Source: an uncultured Prevotellaceae bacterium
GTDB taxonomy: Bacteria; Bacteroidota; Bacteroidia; Bacteroidales; Muribaculaceae
Length of the DNA: 64,000 bases
Assembly: GCA_900318865.1 (NCBI GenBank)
Contig: ONMF01000002.1
Span: forward strand, 1 to 64,000
Direction of reading: 5' to 3'
In this document: in pieces, positions 25,719-33,614 of the stretch
Layout of the letters: the number at the start of each line of letters is the position of its first letter
How positions within the stretch are numbered: position 1 is the stretch's first letter
Made by a program: the position numbers and the translations under genes
Notes under the pieces: generated by a model
What the model saw: only the letters and a program-made list of their open reading frames with translations
Told to the model about the DNA's origin: nothing
Database searches by the model: none

Positions 25719-27650
25719 ATGGAAATCGACCAACAAAAAATATTTTCGGCTGTCGACCGGCCGGTGTTCAGGATGGTGGGCAGCGTGGCCGACACACTGC
25801 AGCGCGAATGTTATGTGGTGGGAGGCTATGTGCGCGACATCCTGCTCGGGCGGCCGTCCACCGACATGGACTTTGTGACGGTGGGAAGCGGCATCGAGGT
25901 GGCGCAGGCCGTGGCCGGACGCATCGGGCCGCGGGCGCACCTGGCGGTGTTCCGCACCTATGGCACAGCCCAGGTCAAGACACGTGACTGGGAGCTGGAG
26001 TTTGTGGGCGCCCGGCGCGAAAGTTACAACCGCAACAGCCGCAACCCCATCGTGGAAGACGGAACACTCGACGACGACCAGCGCCGGCGCGACTTCACCA
26101 TCAACGCCATGGCCGTGAGCCTCAATGCGGGCAGCTTCGGCCGGCTGCTCGACCCCTTCGACGGCGTGGGCGACCTGCGGCGGCGCATCATCCGCACGCC
26201 GCTCGACCCCGACATCACCTTCAGCGACGACCCCCTGCGCATGATGCGCGCCATCCGATTTGCCACCCAGCTCGATTTCGACATTTACCCGGTCACCCTC
26301 AGCGCCATCACTCGCAACGCAGCACGCATCCGCATCATCACCCGCGAGCGAATTGCCGATGAACTGATGAAAATCATGCGCGCGCCCAAGCCTTCGCGCG
26401 GATTCATCCTGCTCGATCGCACCGGGCTGCTGCCGCTCATCTTTCCCGAGCTGGCAGCCCTCAAAGGGGTCGACACCTCACACAACCGGGCGCACAAGGA
26501 CAATTTCATCCACACCATGCAAGTGCTCGACAACGTGGCCGCGGCCAGCACCGACGTCTGGCTGCGATGGGCGGCACTGCTGCACGATGTGGGCAAGCCG
26601 GCCACCAAGCGATGGGACGAGGCCCAGGGCTGGACTTTCCACAACCACAACTTCGTGGGCGAGAAGATGATACCACGCATCTTCGCCAAGATGAAACTGC
26701 CGCTCAACGAGCACATGAAGTACGTCAAGAAACTGGTGGGCTTGCACATGCGGCCCATCGCGCTGGTCGAGGACGAGGTGACCGACAGCGCCGTGCGCCG
26801 CCTGCTTTTCGACGCCGGCGACGACATCGACGACTTGATGACGCTGTGCAGCGCCGACATCACCAGCAAAAACCAGCAGCGCGTGCAGCGCTACAAGGAA
26901 AACTTCGACTTGGTGAGGCGCAAACTTGTCGACATCGAGGAGAAAGACCGGGTGCGCAATTTCCAGCCGCCGGTCGACGGGCAGGAAATCATGGCCACCT
27001 TCGGACTGCCGCCGTCACTGCCCGTGGGACAAATCAAGGACACCATCAAGGATGCCATCCTCGACGGGGTCATCGCCAACGACTACGCCCAGGCCTACGG
27101 GCTGATGATGAGCCGCGCGGCCGAACTGGGCATCCACCCGGTGAACGAGCACCGACTGTGCTTCACTCGTTTCGACAGCGCGGTGGGCACCATCACAGTG
27201 GCCGCTTCGCCGCAAGGGGTGGCACTGGTGGAATTCGGCACGGCGACAAGTCGTTTGTCAGAAATGGGCAAAAAACTCAGCCTCGATGTAACCGATAGTG
27301 CCACGCCCTTGCTGTGCCACGCCGTGGCGCAGCTACAGGATTATTTTGCCGGCAGCGGGCAATCGTTCTCCCTGCCGCTGCACATCACGGGCACCGACTT
27401 CCAAATGCTGGTGTGGCAACAACTAATGCGCATCCCCTATGGGCACACCTGCTCCTATAAGGAACTGGCTGCCGCCGTGGGCCGTCCCAGAGCTTTCCGC
27501 GCCGTGGCGCAGGCTTGTCACGCCAACCCGCTGTGTGTGATAGTCCCCTGTCACCGGGTGCTGGCGGCCGACGGCTCGGCGGGCGGTTTTGCGGCGGGCG
27601 TCCACGTCAAGCAGGAACTGCTCGCTTTGGAGCGGAGCCACCGGTCATAG
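25719..27650 (+). CDS. CCA tRNA nucleotidyltransferase fused to O6-methylguanine-DNA methyltransferase
   Basis: A single 643-aa frame from ATG 25719 (MEIDQQKIFSAV). Residues 1-470 are a class II poly(A)/CCA enzyme: VVGGYVRDILLGRPSTDMDF with GGxVRD at 35-40 and catalytic DMD at 49-51, EDGTLDDDQRRRDFTINAMA, and an HD domain with LLHDVGKP near 288. It adds or repairs the CCA end of tRNA. From about 476 to the end is a complete alkylguanine transferase: RIPYGHTCSYKELAAAVGRP and VIVPCHRVLAADGSAGGFA with the acceptor Cys near 610. No stop or frameshift separates the two. The Bacteroidetes CCA enzyme normally ends about where the second domain begins. A promoter box is not obvious; TAATTTTA lies just upstream. 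Confidence 0.92.
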   Translation: MEIDQQKIFSAVDRPVFRMVGSVADTLQRECYVVGGYVRDILLGRPSTDMDFVTVGSGIEVAQAVAGRIGPRAHLAVFRTYGTAQVKTRDWELEFVGARRESYNRNSRNPIVEDGTLDDDQRRRDFTINAMAVSLNAGSFGRLLDPFDGVGDLRRRIIRTPLDPDITFSDDPLRMMRAIRFATQLDFDIYPVTLSAITRNAARIRIITRERIADELMKIMRAPKPSRGFILLDRTGLLPLIFPELAALKGVDTSHNRAHKDNFIHTMQVLDNVAAASTDVWLRWAALLHDVGKPATKRWDEAQGWTFHNHNFVGEKMIPRIFAKMKLPLNEHMKYVKKLVGLHMRPIALVEDEVTDSAVRRLLFDAGDDIDDLMTLCSADITSKNQQRVQRYKENFDLVRRKLVDIEEKDRVRNFQPPVDGQEIMATFGLPPSLPVGQIKDTIKDAILDGVIANDYAQAYGLMMSRAAELGIHPVNEHRLCFTRFDSAVGTITVAASPQGVALVEFGTATSRLSEMGKKLSLDVTDSATPLLCHAVAQLQDYFAGSGQSFSLPLHITGTDFQMLVWQQLMRIPYGHTCSYKELAAAVGRPRAFRAVAQACHANPLCVIVPCHRVLAADGSAGGFAAGVHVKQELLALERSHRS

Positions 27651-27673
27651 GGAGCTTTTCGCCTCACAAAATC

Positions 27674-28798
27674 CTACCTGGCCCCCTTGCGGCGGTTGCA
27701 CTCGCGGCACAACATCTGGCAGTTTTCCTGCACCGTGCGGCCGCCATCGCGCCACGGCGTGATGTGGTCACCCTCCATCATTTCGTAGTCAAATTCCTGC
27801 CCGCAAGCCTTGCAGCGGTGTCCCTGCAGTTCGTACACCGCCAGCTTGATGTCGTCGGGGAAAGCCCGCAGGTCGAGATGGCGCTCGTCGCCGGTGAGCA
27901 CATAGGGGATGATGCCGCCTTTGCGCTGCACGTCGCCGTCGAGCATCAGCCGCCTCATTCGCTCAGTCAGCGCCTTGACATCGAGGGTCTGCTCATGGAA
28001 GCAGTCGTAGTATAACGCCCAGTCAAGGCCTTTCATGATGCGGCGGAACTGACGAAGGTCGAAGTTGGTCAAAGCCCAGTTGAGCACATTTTGGAAATAA
28101 GTCCACAGATTGTTGGCATTGGGGTCGTGCTGATGCTGCGCCATGTAGCCCACCGGCGATTGGGGATGACCGGCACGGGTCTCATGAGCGGCCATCCATT
28201 CAAGGGCTTTTTTCAGAAAATCCTGACGGATGGGCACACCGTTCACCAGGTCTTTGCCCAGCCGGTAGGCGCCGCAGTTGGGTTTGGAGAAATGCCGCTT
28301 GGCATCGCTCACAAAGGGTCCGGCATAGATGGCATTGTGCAGCTCCTGGTCGGTGAGCGTCTTGCCGGCGATGTTGATGGTGCGGAACCACTCTAATTTC
28401 TCGCTCGCATCGCCCTGGCACACGTACACCGTGAGCTCGTACTCCAGGATTCGCCGCTGAACATCGGCCGGCTGATTAAAAAAATTCTTAAACTCATGGC
28501 TGAACTTCCCCGCCACATACTCGCACAGCGACAGCGTGCGCTGCTGGCCGTCCATCACCTCGAAGGGGCACTCGGCGTCGTCGCTGCGGCGCACCCAGTA
28601 CATCACATTGAGCGGATAGCCGTGCAGCACCGTGGTGATGACGGCCTGCTGCTCCTTTTCGTTATAGATGAACTCGCGCTGGTACGGAGGGCGAATGTCG
28701 AGCTGTCCGTCATAGCCTCGCACGCCCTGCTCATCGTTGTTCACATAACCCTTGACAATTTCACCAACGGTCACCTTGATTTGTTGTATCGTCATCAT
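27674..28798 (-). CDS. DUF262 protein with C-terminal HNH endonuclease domain
   Basis: The product is 374 aa. Residues 1-250 are a DUF262 (ParB/Srx-like NTPase) domain: IRPPYQREFIYNEKEQQAVI and VMDGQQRTLSLCEYV with the DGQQR motif at 83-87, followed by FRTINIAGKTLTDQELHNAI. Residues 327-374 form a McrA-like HNH nuclease: CKAC, GDHITPWRDGG, Asn, then LCRECNRRKG, with all zinc cysteines and the DH pair present. DUF262 proteins such as GmrSD restrict phage DNA in an NTP-dependent way, so this is probably the nuclease arm of a defence system. It overlaps the methylase gene by 4 nt (ATGA), so the two are made together. Confidence 0.88.
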   Translation of the reverse strand: MMTIQQIKVTVGEIVKGYVNNDEQGVRGYDGQLDIRPPYQREFIYNEKEQQAVITTVLHGYPLNVMYWVRRSDDAECPFEVMDGQQRTLSLCEYVAGKFSHEFKNFFNQPADVQRRILEYELTVYVCQGDASEKLEWFRTINIAGKTLTDQELHNAIYAGPFVSDAKRHFSKPNCGAYRLGKDLVNGVPIRQDFLKKALEWMAAHETRAGHPQSPVGYMAQHQHDPNANNLWTYFQNVLNWALTNFDLRQFRRIMKGLDWALYYDCFHEQTLDVKALTERMRRLMLDGDVQRKGGIIPYVLTGDERHLDLRAFPDDIKLAVYELQGHRCKACGQEFDYEMMEGDHITPWRDGGRTVQENCQMLCRECNRRKGAR

Positions 28799-29901
28799 AT
28801 CTTTACCGGTTTTTTATTGCGAATAAGAATTCGGGGATAGGTATTAAACAATTTTCCACCCTTACCCCATAAAGTAGGAGTTGCATTTAAATCGCTATAA
28901 TTCTGGTAATCTGCTTTTGTATATACTTTTGACCTTAATCTGGGATCGCCTGCTCCTCGTTTAGCCATTCCAATAATCTCAAATTGCTCGGGGTTGTATT
29001 TGTCAAGAAAAGTGATGGGTACACCCATGATACCTTCATAATCACATGGGATGTCGGCTGTTTTGCCCACCTCTATTGCGTCATAGTTATCATAATGAGG
29101 ATAGTTCTCAGGCGAATAATGGCAAACAAGGTCCAACTCTTCATGGCGCTTGTTATGGTCCAGATTGGTGAACCACCTAACCCCTTTGACCCTGATATAA
29201 CGCCGGCCATCGGCATCCACTCCGCATCCTGCCGCATTGAGTGGATAATCAGCAGGAACCTGAAACTTGCGGTCACCGCTTGTGATGCTGGGGCCGAGCC
29301 ATAACCGATTGCCCGCGATGAGTGGAAACACCTCTTTGTAAGTAACGGCATTGATATTCCCGATAATCAGGAATTTTTTGTCATATTTTATCAGTTGTGC
29401 CACATATTCGCGGAACAGCGAGAACGGCGGGTTGGTGACCACCACGTCGGCCTGCTTGAGCAATTCGACACACTCGGGGTCTCGGAAGTCGCCTGTGCGC
29501 AGCAGCGACAGCACGTTTTTGTCGTTTTGCAGCAAATAGCGCACATCGGTCAGGTCTACTGCCCCATCGCCGTTCAGGTCGGGCACCTCGGTGATTTCAA
29601 CCTTGAATGCTTGTTTGCGCGGCTCGCTGTCAAGGTCGTCGAAACGGATGATGAGTTCGCTGCCCTGCACGGGCGAGCCATTGTAGCAGGTGCAGATGAG
29701 TTTGCGCAGCCCCAGCTGGTTGAAGCGCAGGGCGAAATACTTGAAGAAATTGCTCTCGTAGGGGTCGTCGCAGTTGCACAGCACCGTCTTGCCGCGGAAG
29801 TGCGGCCAGTAGTGCTGCAATTCGCGCTCGATGTCGGTGAGCTGGGTGTAGAACTCGTCTTTCTTGGCGGCCTTGGCCGCATTCAGGTTTTTGTTGGCCA
29901 T
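28795..29901 (-). CDS. Adenine-specific DNA methyltransferase, EcoRI family
   Basis: The product is 368 aa from ATG 29901 (MANKNLNAAKAAKKDEF). It has the EcoRI-methylase family order: KDEFYTQLTDIERELQHYW, KTVLCNCDDPYESNFFKYF for SAM binding, and the catalytic NPPF motif in ADVVVTNPPFSLFREYVAQL. It should make N6-methyladenine, protecting DNA from a partner nuclease; the recognition site is not readable. An EF-hand-like loop, DLNGDGAVDLTD, sits in the middle of the protein, just before NPPF. The stop overlaps the DUF262-HNH start (ATGA). No strong promoter box was seen upstream. Confidence 0.9.
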   Translation of the reverse strand: MANKNLNAAKAAKKDEFYTQLTDIERELQHYWPHFRGKTVLCNCDDPYESNFFKYFALRFNQLGLRKLICTCYNGSPVQGSELIIRFDDLDSEPRKQAFKVEITEVPDLNGDGAVDLTDVRYLLQNDKNVLSLLRTGDFRDPECVELLKQADVVVTNPPFSLFREYVAQLIKYDKKFLIIGNINAVTYKEVFPLIAGNRLWLGPSITSGDRKFQVPADYPLNAAGCGVDADGRRYIRVKGVRWFTNLDHNKRHEELDLVCHYSPENYPHYDNYDAIEVGKTADIPCDYEGIMGVPITFLDKYNPEQFEIIGMAKRGAGDPRLRSKVYTKADYQNYSDLNATPTLWGKGGKLFNTYPRILIRNKKPVKI

Positions 29902-30374
29902 GATGGATAGTTTTTTCGATATGGCATCAACTATCAATCACGCCAAGACGCAAAAAGGGCGTGATGCACCTTATTGCGTTCAGCTTTGAGGCAGCCTCGC
30001 ACGGAAACCTCAGTCGACCAAATAAGAATACACCACGCTTGTGTTGGTGCATTGCTATAATGGCCGACAGGGCATCCTATACGGAACTTCTGTCACTAAT
30101 TATTCCACAGTGTCGTTATTTCCAAATAGTTTGCGAGGCTTTTGGCTGAACGCGAAATAATAGCGAATGCTTTCTTGCAGGCTCGGAATTTCTCCCCCAA
30201 GCCCGATGCGAAATTACTGCAAAGCAACGAGAATTGCAAATTTTTTTCCATCCCGGCGCGGGCTCGTCGGGAAAAATGGCTTGTTGGTCGATTTCAGCAG
30301 GGACCGGCGTTAAACCGCTATGGCTTTGCATGGTCTTATCTGCAACAAACCAACCCTAAAACGCGTAACACGAT
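29902..30374. other. 473-bp gap, no gene recognised
   Basis: No reading frame here looks coding. The sequence is mixed in composition, with a hairpin-like stretch around the CCCGGCGCGGGC of about 30255. The plus strand TATGGCTTTG near 30318 resembles a -7 box but with four bases between TA and TTTG, so I do not call it. The gap must hold the promoters of the methylase operon (minus) and of the PorT-like gene (plus). Confidence 0.5.
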
Positions 30375-31097
30375 ATGAAACGACTTTCACTCCTTCTGCT
30401 CATTGCCGTGCTCACGGCTGGCGCGGTGGCCGCGCAGCCCCGCCACCGCACGGTAATTGTCCATCACGGACAATCGGGCCGCCACGCGTCGTTCGACGAC
30501 CGGCGCCCCTCCTACTCCTCATGGCACCGCACCAACACCTACTTCGGACTGCGCCTGGGTCTGAACGCCGCCAGCGTGCGCAGCGAGGCCAACGCCCTCA
30601 ATGGCACGTCGATGAAAGCGGGCCTCAACGTGGGGCTGGTGGGCGGCGTGCAGCTAAGCTACCGCACGCCCCTGTTCTTCGAGACCGGCTTGTTCTACAG
30701 TCAGAAAGGCGGCAAGAGCTCCAACGTGGTGACCTCCGGCGGGCGGACGTCGAAGTTCACCTATAACCTCGACTATCTGCAAGTGCCACTGCTGCTCAAG
30801 TACAAGCACATGGCCGACTGGCGCAGCCGCGTCACCATCGAGCCTTTTGTGGGCGCATTCGTGGGTGTGGGTGTGGGTGGCAACATCAAGGACTACGGCG
30901 ACCGCGTGGCCTTCAGCAGCTACGAGAACGGATTTTTCAAGCGAGGCGACGCCGGCCTGAAGTTAGGCTGCGGCGTGGGCTTCGGGATGGGCTATGCCGA
31001 CGTGAGTTATGAGCTGGGACTGGCCAACGTGGGGCAGGACGCCTTCGACGACACGCACACCGGCAGCCTGACGCTGAACATCGGCATCAACTTCTGA
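30375..31097 (+). CDS. PorT-family outer-membrane beta-barrel protein
   Basis: The product is 240 aa with a signal peptide (MKRLSLLLLIAVLTAGAVAA, then AQPR). A basic, His-rich spacer follows (RHRTVIVHHGQSGRH), then amphipathic strands: YFGLRLGLNAASV, LNVGLVGGVQLSYRTPLFFETGLFYSQKG, YLQVPLLLKYKH, IEPFVGAFVGVGVGG, ending in LTLNIGINF with a terminal Phe. The GLFYSQKG and YLQVPLLLKY patterns are those of PorT-like small barrels, often annotated as PorT or outer-membrane beta-barrel proteins in Bacteroidetes. The cargo or role is unknown. No operon partner; deoD follows at 155 nt with its own promoter. Confidence 0.85.
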   Translation: MKRLSLLLLIAVLTAGAVAAQPRHRTVIVHHGQSGRHASFDDRRPSYSSWHRTNTYFGLRLGLNAASVRSEANALNGTSMKAGLNVGLVGGVQLSYRTPLFFETGLFYSQKGGKSSNVVTSGGRTSKFTYNLDYLQVPLLLKYKHMADWRSRVTIEPFVGAFVGVGVGGNIKDYGDRVAFSSYENGFFKRGDAGLKLGCGVGFGMGYADVSYELGLANVGQDAFDDTHTGSLTLNIGINF

Positions 31098-31167
31098 TGC
31101 GGCCCGCCCCGCCGGCCTGGCGCACGGTGGTGCGCACGGAATCTTTTTGCCGGTTGTGCCACATGAA

Positions 31168-31199
31168 TTTGTTATTGAGCCGAAAAATTGCTATCTTTG
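31168..31199 (+). promoter_or_regulatory. Promoter of deoD
   Basis: TTTG (31168-31171), 20 bp, TATCTTTG (31192-31199): full consensus match. The predicted leader to the ATG at 31253 is about 49 nt. Confidence 0.8.
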
Positions 31200-31252
31200 C
31201 AAGTAACAAAAACCAAACTTGTTACTAACCCTTTAAACCAAAGACAAAACCT

Positions 31253-31969
31253 ATGGCAACTCCTCACAACAGCGCGCCCGACGGCGCTTTCGCAAAAACC
31301 GTTTTGATGCCCGGCGACCCCCTGCGCGCCAAACACGTGGCCGAGACCTATCTCGAGAATCCCAAGCTTGTGACATCGGTGCGTAACGTGCTGGGCTACA
31401 CAGGCACCTACAAGGGCGTTCCCGTGTCGGTGATGGCCAGCGGAATGGGCATGCCCAGCATCGGCATCTATTCCTACGAGCTTTACAAATTCTACGGCGT
31501 GGAGAACATCATCCGCATCGGCTCGGCCGGCAGTTACACCGACCGTCTGGAAGTGCTCGACGTGGTGCTGGCCAGCGCGGCCTACAGCGACTCGTCCTAC
31601 GCACTGGTGCACAACGGCACCACCGAGCACGAACTGCTGCCCAACGCCGAACTCAACGAGCTCATTCTCCAGAAGGCCAAGGAACTGGGCATCAACTGCC
31701 GCCTGGGCAAGGTGCACTCCAGCGATGTGTTCTACGGAGGCCCCAAGGGCGAAAGCTGGCAGGACATCGTGAAGCGAACCGGCGTGGAGTGCGTGGAAAT
31801 GGAAAGCTTTGCTCTCTTTGACAATGCCAACACGCTGGGCAAGCGCGCGGCATGCCTGCTCACCATCAGCGACTCGTTCGTCAGCCACAAGGAACTCACC
31901 GCCGACGAGCGCCAGCGCTCATTCGGCGAGATGATGAGGCTGGCTCTTGAAGCCGCCATCGCCATTTGA
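31253..31969 (+). CDS. deoD: Purine-nucleoside phosphorylase
   Basis: A 238-aa trimeric/hexameric PNP of the DeoD type that splits purine nucleosides with phosphate to free base and ribose-1-phosphate. Signatures: VLMPGDPLRAKHVAETYL, VMASGMGMPSIGIYSYELY, IIRIGSAGSY with a phosphate-binding role, GVECVEMESFALFDNA for ribose binding, and SDSFVSHKELTADER with the catalytic Asp. It is a full-length protein with its own promoter and terminator, so it is monocistronic. With guaD and ade it gives purine salvage capacity in this window. Confidence 0.97.
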   Translation: MATPHNSAPDGAFAKTVLMPGDPLRAKHVAETYLENPKLVTSVRNVLGYTGTYKGVPVSVMASGMGMPSIGIYSYELYKFYGVENIIRIGSAGSYTDRLEVLDVVLASAAYSDSSYALVHNGTTEHELLPNAELNELILQKAKELGINCRLGKVHSSDVFYGGPKGESWQDIVKRTGVECVEMESFALFDNANTLGKRAACLLTISDSFVSHKELTADERQRSFGEMMRLALEAAIAI

Positions 31970-31990
31970 TTGAGCCACTTCTTATCAACC

Positions 31991-32030
31991 AATCCGCGCG
32001 ACCCCCGATTTCCGGAAGTCGCGCGGATTT
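31991..32030 (+). terminator. Intrinsic terminator after deoD
   Basis: Arms AATCCGCGCGAC and GTCGCGCGGATT are perfectly complementary over 12 bp with a loop of about 14 nt, followed by TTTGTCTTT. It closes the deoD unit before the convergent GtrA gene. Confidence 0.8.
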
Positions 32031-32059
32031 GTCTTTACGTGGCAATTCGCCAATCGCCG

Positions 32060-32512
32060 TCAGTGCTCCTTGAAGGTGACAAGCCGGTTGTAAGCATAGT
32101 TGGCCAGCGTGTAGACTACCATGGCAATCACCATGACAATGTTCTGCCCCGACTTGGCCATGGGCATGAAAGGAATCACATCGTCGGGCAGCGATTTCCA
32201 GCCCAGCCCTTCGAGCAACACCCAGCTCACGATGCCCTGCAACGTGAGGCAGAGCAGAAATCCGCCGCCGAAGAGCAACGCCTCGCGCCGCACGTTGTTG
32301 TGAGTCTTGAACACCCACTTGCGGTTCCAGATGAAACTGTTGATCACGCCCAGAATGTAGCCCACCACGTTGGAGATGCCATAGGACACCTCGGCCTTGG
32401 TGTTGAGCACATAGAACGTGACCAGCGTGATAACTGTGTTCATCACACCGATGACGCCGTATTTGAGAAGTTGGACAGCGGTTTTTCGGAATTCGCCTTT
32501 ATCAATTTTCAT
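32060..32512 (-). CDS. GtrA-family membrane protein
   Basis: The product is 150 aa from ATG 32512 (MKIDKGEFRKTAVQLL). Four hydrophobic segments are visible: VIGVMNTVITLVTFYVL, SNVVGYILGVINSFIW, LLFGGGFLLCLTLQGIV and NIVMVIAMVVYTLANY. The patterns KYGVIGVMNT and FIWNRKWVF are typical of the GtrA/DPMS family, which flips polyprenyl-linked sugars used to decorate polysaccharides. No glycosyltransferase lies beside it. It is the last gene of the ricT-gldH-TRIC run, 11 nt after the TRIC gene. Confidence 0.88.
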   Translation of the reverse strand: MKIDKGEFRKTAVQLLKYGVIGVMNTVITLVTFYVLNTKAEVSYGISNVVGYILGVINSFIWNRKWVFKTHNNVRREALLFGGGFLLCLTLQGIVSWVLLEGLGWKSLPDDVIPFMPMAKSGQNIVMVIAMVVYTLANYAYNRLVTFKEH

Positions 32513-32523
32513 AGCACCTCGTT

Positions 32524-33153
32524 TTAATTGTGCATGGCGGGAAACGACCAGTTGTGCTTCACCGCGAAGAAACGTAACAAAATCACCAGCACGGCACACG
32601 CCGTCTGCTGGACGATGCTGGCTCCCCCGGCCAGACCGATGAGCCAGTAAACAACGCCGCCGGCAATGCAGGCCGTGGCATAAATCTCGCGCCGGAACAC
32701 CAGTGGCACTTCGTTGATGAAGATGTCGCGCAGCACACCGCCCATCGAGCCGGTGATGGTGCCCATGATGATGGCCACCCACATGGGATAACCCATCATC
32801 AGCGTCTTGTAGATGCCCACGTCGACAAACAACGCCAGGCCGAAAGCATCAAAGATGTAGAATGTGCCCTCCAGGCGCACCAGATACTTGCGAAACCCGA
32901 TCACGATGGGCAACGCCGCCACCGTGGCAATGGCATACCACGGATTGAGCATCCAGAAGGGGTTGATGCCCAAAAACACATCGCGCATCGTGCCGCCGCC
33001 AATGGCGGTGATAAACCCGATGCTGTAGGCACCGAACCAGTCAAACTTTTTCACAGCGGCCAGACGGATGCCACTGATGGCATAAAACACCGTGGCAATG
33101 ATTTCGAGCGCGAACTCAAACCCGTCCATATCCACCATCAACTCCCGAATCAT
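32524..33153 (-). CDS. TRIC-type cation channel family protein (UPF0126)
   Basis: A 209-aa integral membrane protein with about seven hydrophobic segments. The two repeats with the diagnostic glycine-arginine motif are present: ITAIGGGTMRDVFLG and ITGSMGGVLRDIF. Prokaryotic homologues form trimeric potassium-selective channels like the trimeric intracellular cation channels of animals. It follows gldH by a single base, so it is co-transcribed with ricT and gldH, though no functional link is known. Confidence 0.92.
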   Translation of the reverse strand: MIRELMVDMDGFEFALEIIATVFYAISGIRLAAVKKFDWFGAYSIGFITAIGGGTMRDVFLGINPFWMLNPWYAIATVAALPIVIGFRKYLVRLEGTFYIFDAFGLALFVDVGIYKTLMMGYPMWVAIIMGTITGSMGGVLRDIFINEVPLVFRREIYATACIAGGVVYWLIGLAGGASIVQQTACAVLVILLRFFAVKHNWSFPAMHN

Positions 33154-33154
33154 C

Positions 33155-33613
33155 TCATTCGACTTTTTTAGTGATTAAACCCACATCCTCCACTCCGCGC
33201 AGCACCGGGCAATCGGTCATCGACTGCCACACCACCACACGCCGGACACGCTCGGCGGGCACGCGGCGGGCCACGGTGAGCCGGCTCTGGTACAATGTGC
33301 CGAAACCGGTCCCCAGCCAGTTGCCGTAGTCATCGGCCAGCACAAAGTGTGCCTTGTGACGCTCCACGCGGGCGCTGTCGTCGAGCAAGTCAACCACCAG
33401 GCTCAAGTTCCGGTAGCCATAGGTGGCATTGTGGCGAACGGCCACAGTCAGGTCGTAACACGCGGCACTGTCGGGCAGCGATGGCGTGAAGCGCAGAGGC
33501 AGCGAACTGTCCCATCCTGTGGCAGGCAGGTGCACATATTGGCCCTGCGACGCCTGCGATGGGTCGCATGCCGCACAGCAGGCGGCCAGCGCAATCAGTC
33601 CGGCTGCAAACAT
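33155..33613 (-). CDS. gldH: GldH-like lipoprotein
   Basis: The product is 152 aa from ATG 33613, which starts 1 nt after the ricT stop. The signal peptide ends in a lipobox (FAAGLIALAACCAAC). The mature part has QGQYVHLPATGWDSSLPLRF, YDLTVAVRHNATYGYRNLS and NWLGTGFGTLYQSRL, the pattern of gliding-motility lipoprotein GldH. GldH is needed for gliding and type IX secretion in Flavobacterium and is also kept in non-gliding gut Bacteroidetes. Its position directly after ricT is typical of the phylum. The export-like tails at 2-400 and 10459-11853 may be relevant cargo, by inference. Confidence 0.85.
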   Translation of the reverse strand: MFAAGLIALAACCAACDPSQASQGQYVHLPATGWDSSLPLRFTPSLPDSAACYDLTVAVRHNATYGYRNLSLVVDLLDDSARVERHKAHFVLADDYGNWLGTGFGTLYQSRLTVARRVPAERVRRVVVWQSMTDCPVLRGVEDVGLITKKVE

Positions 33614-33614
33614 C

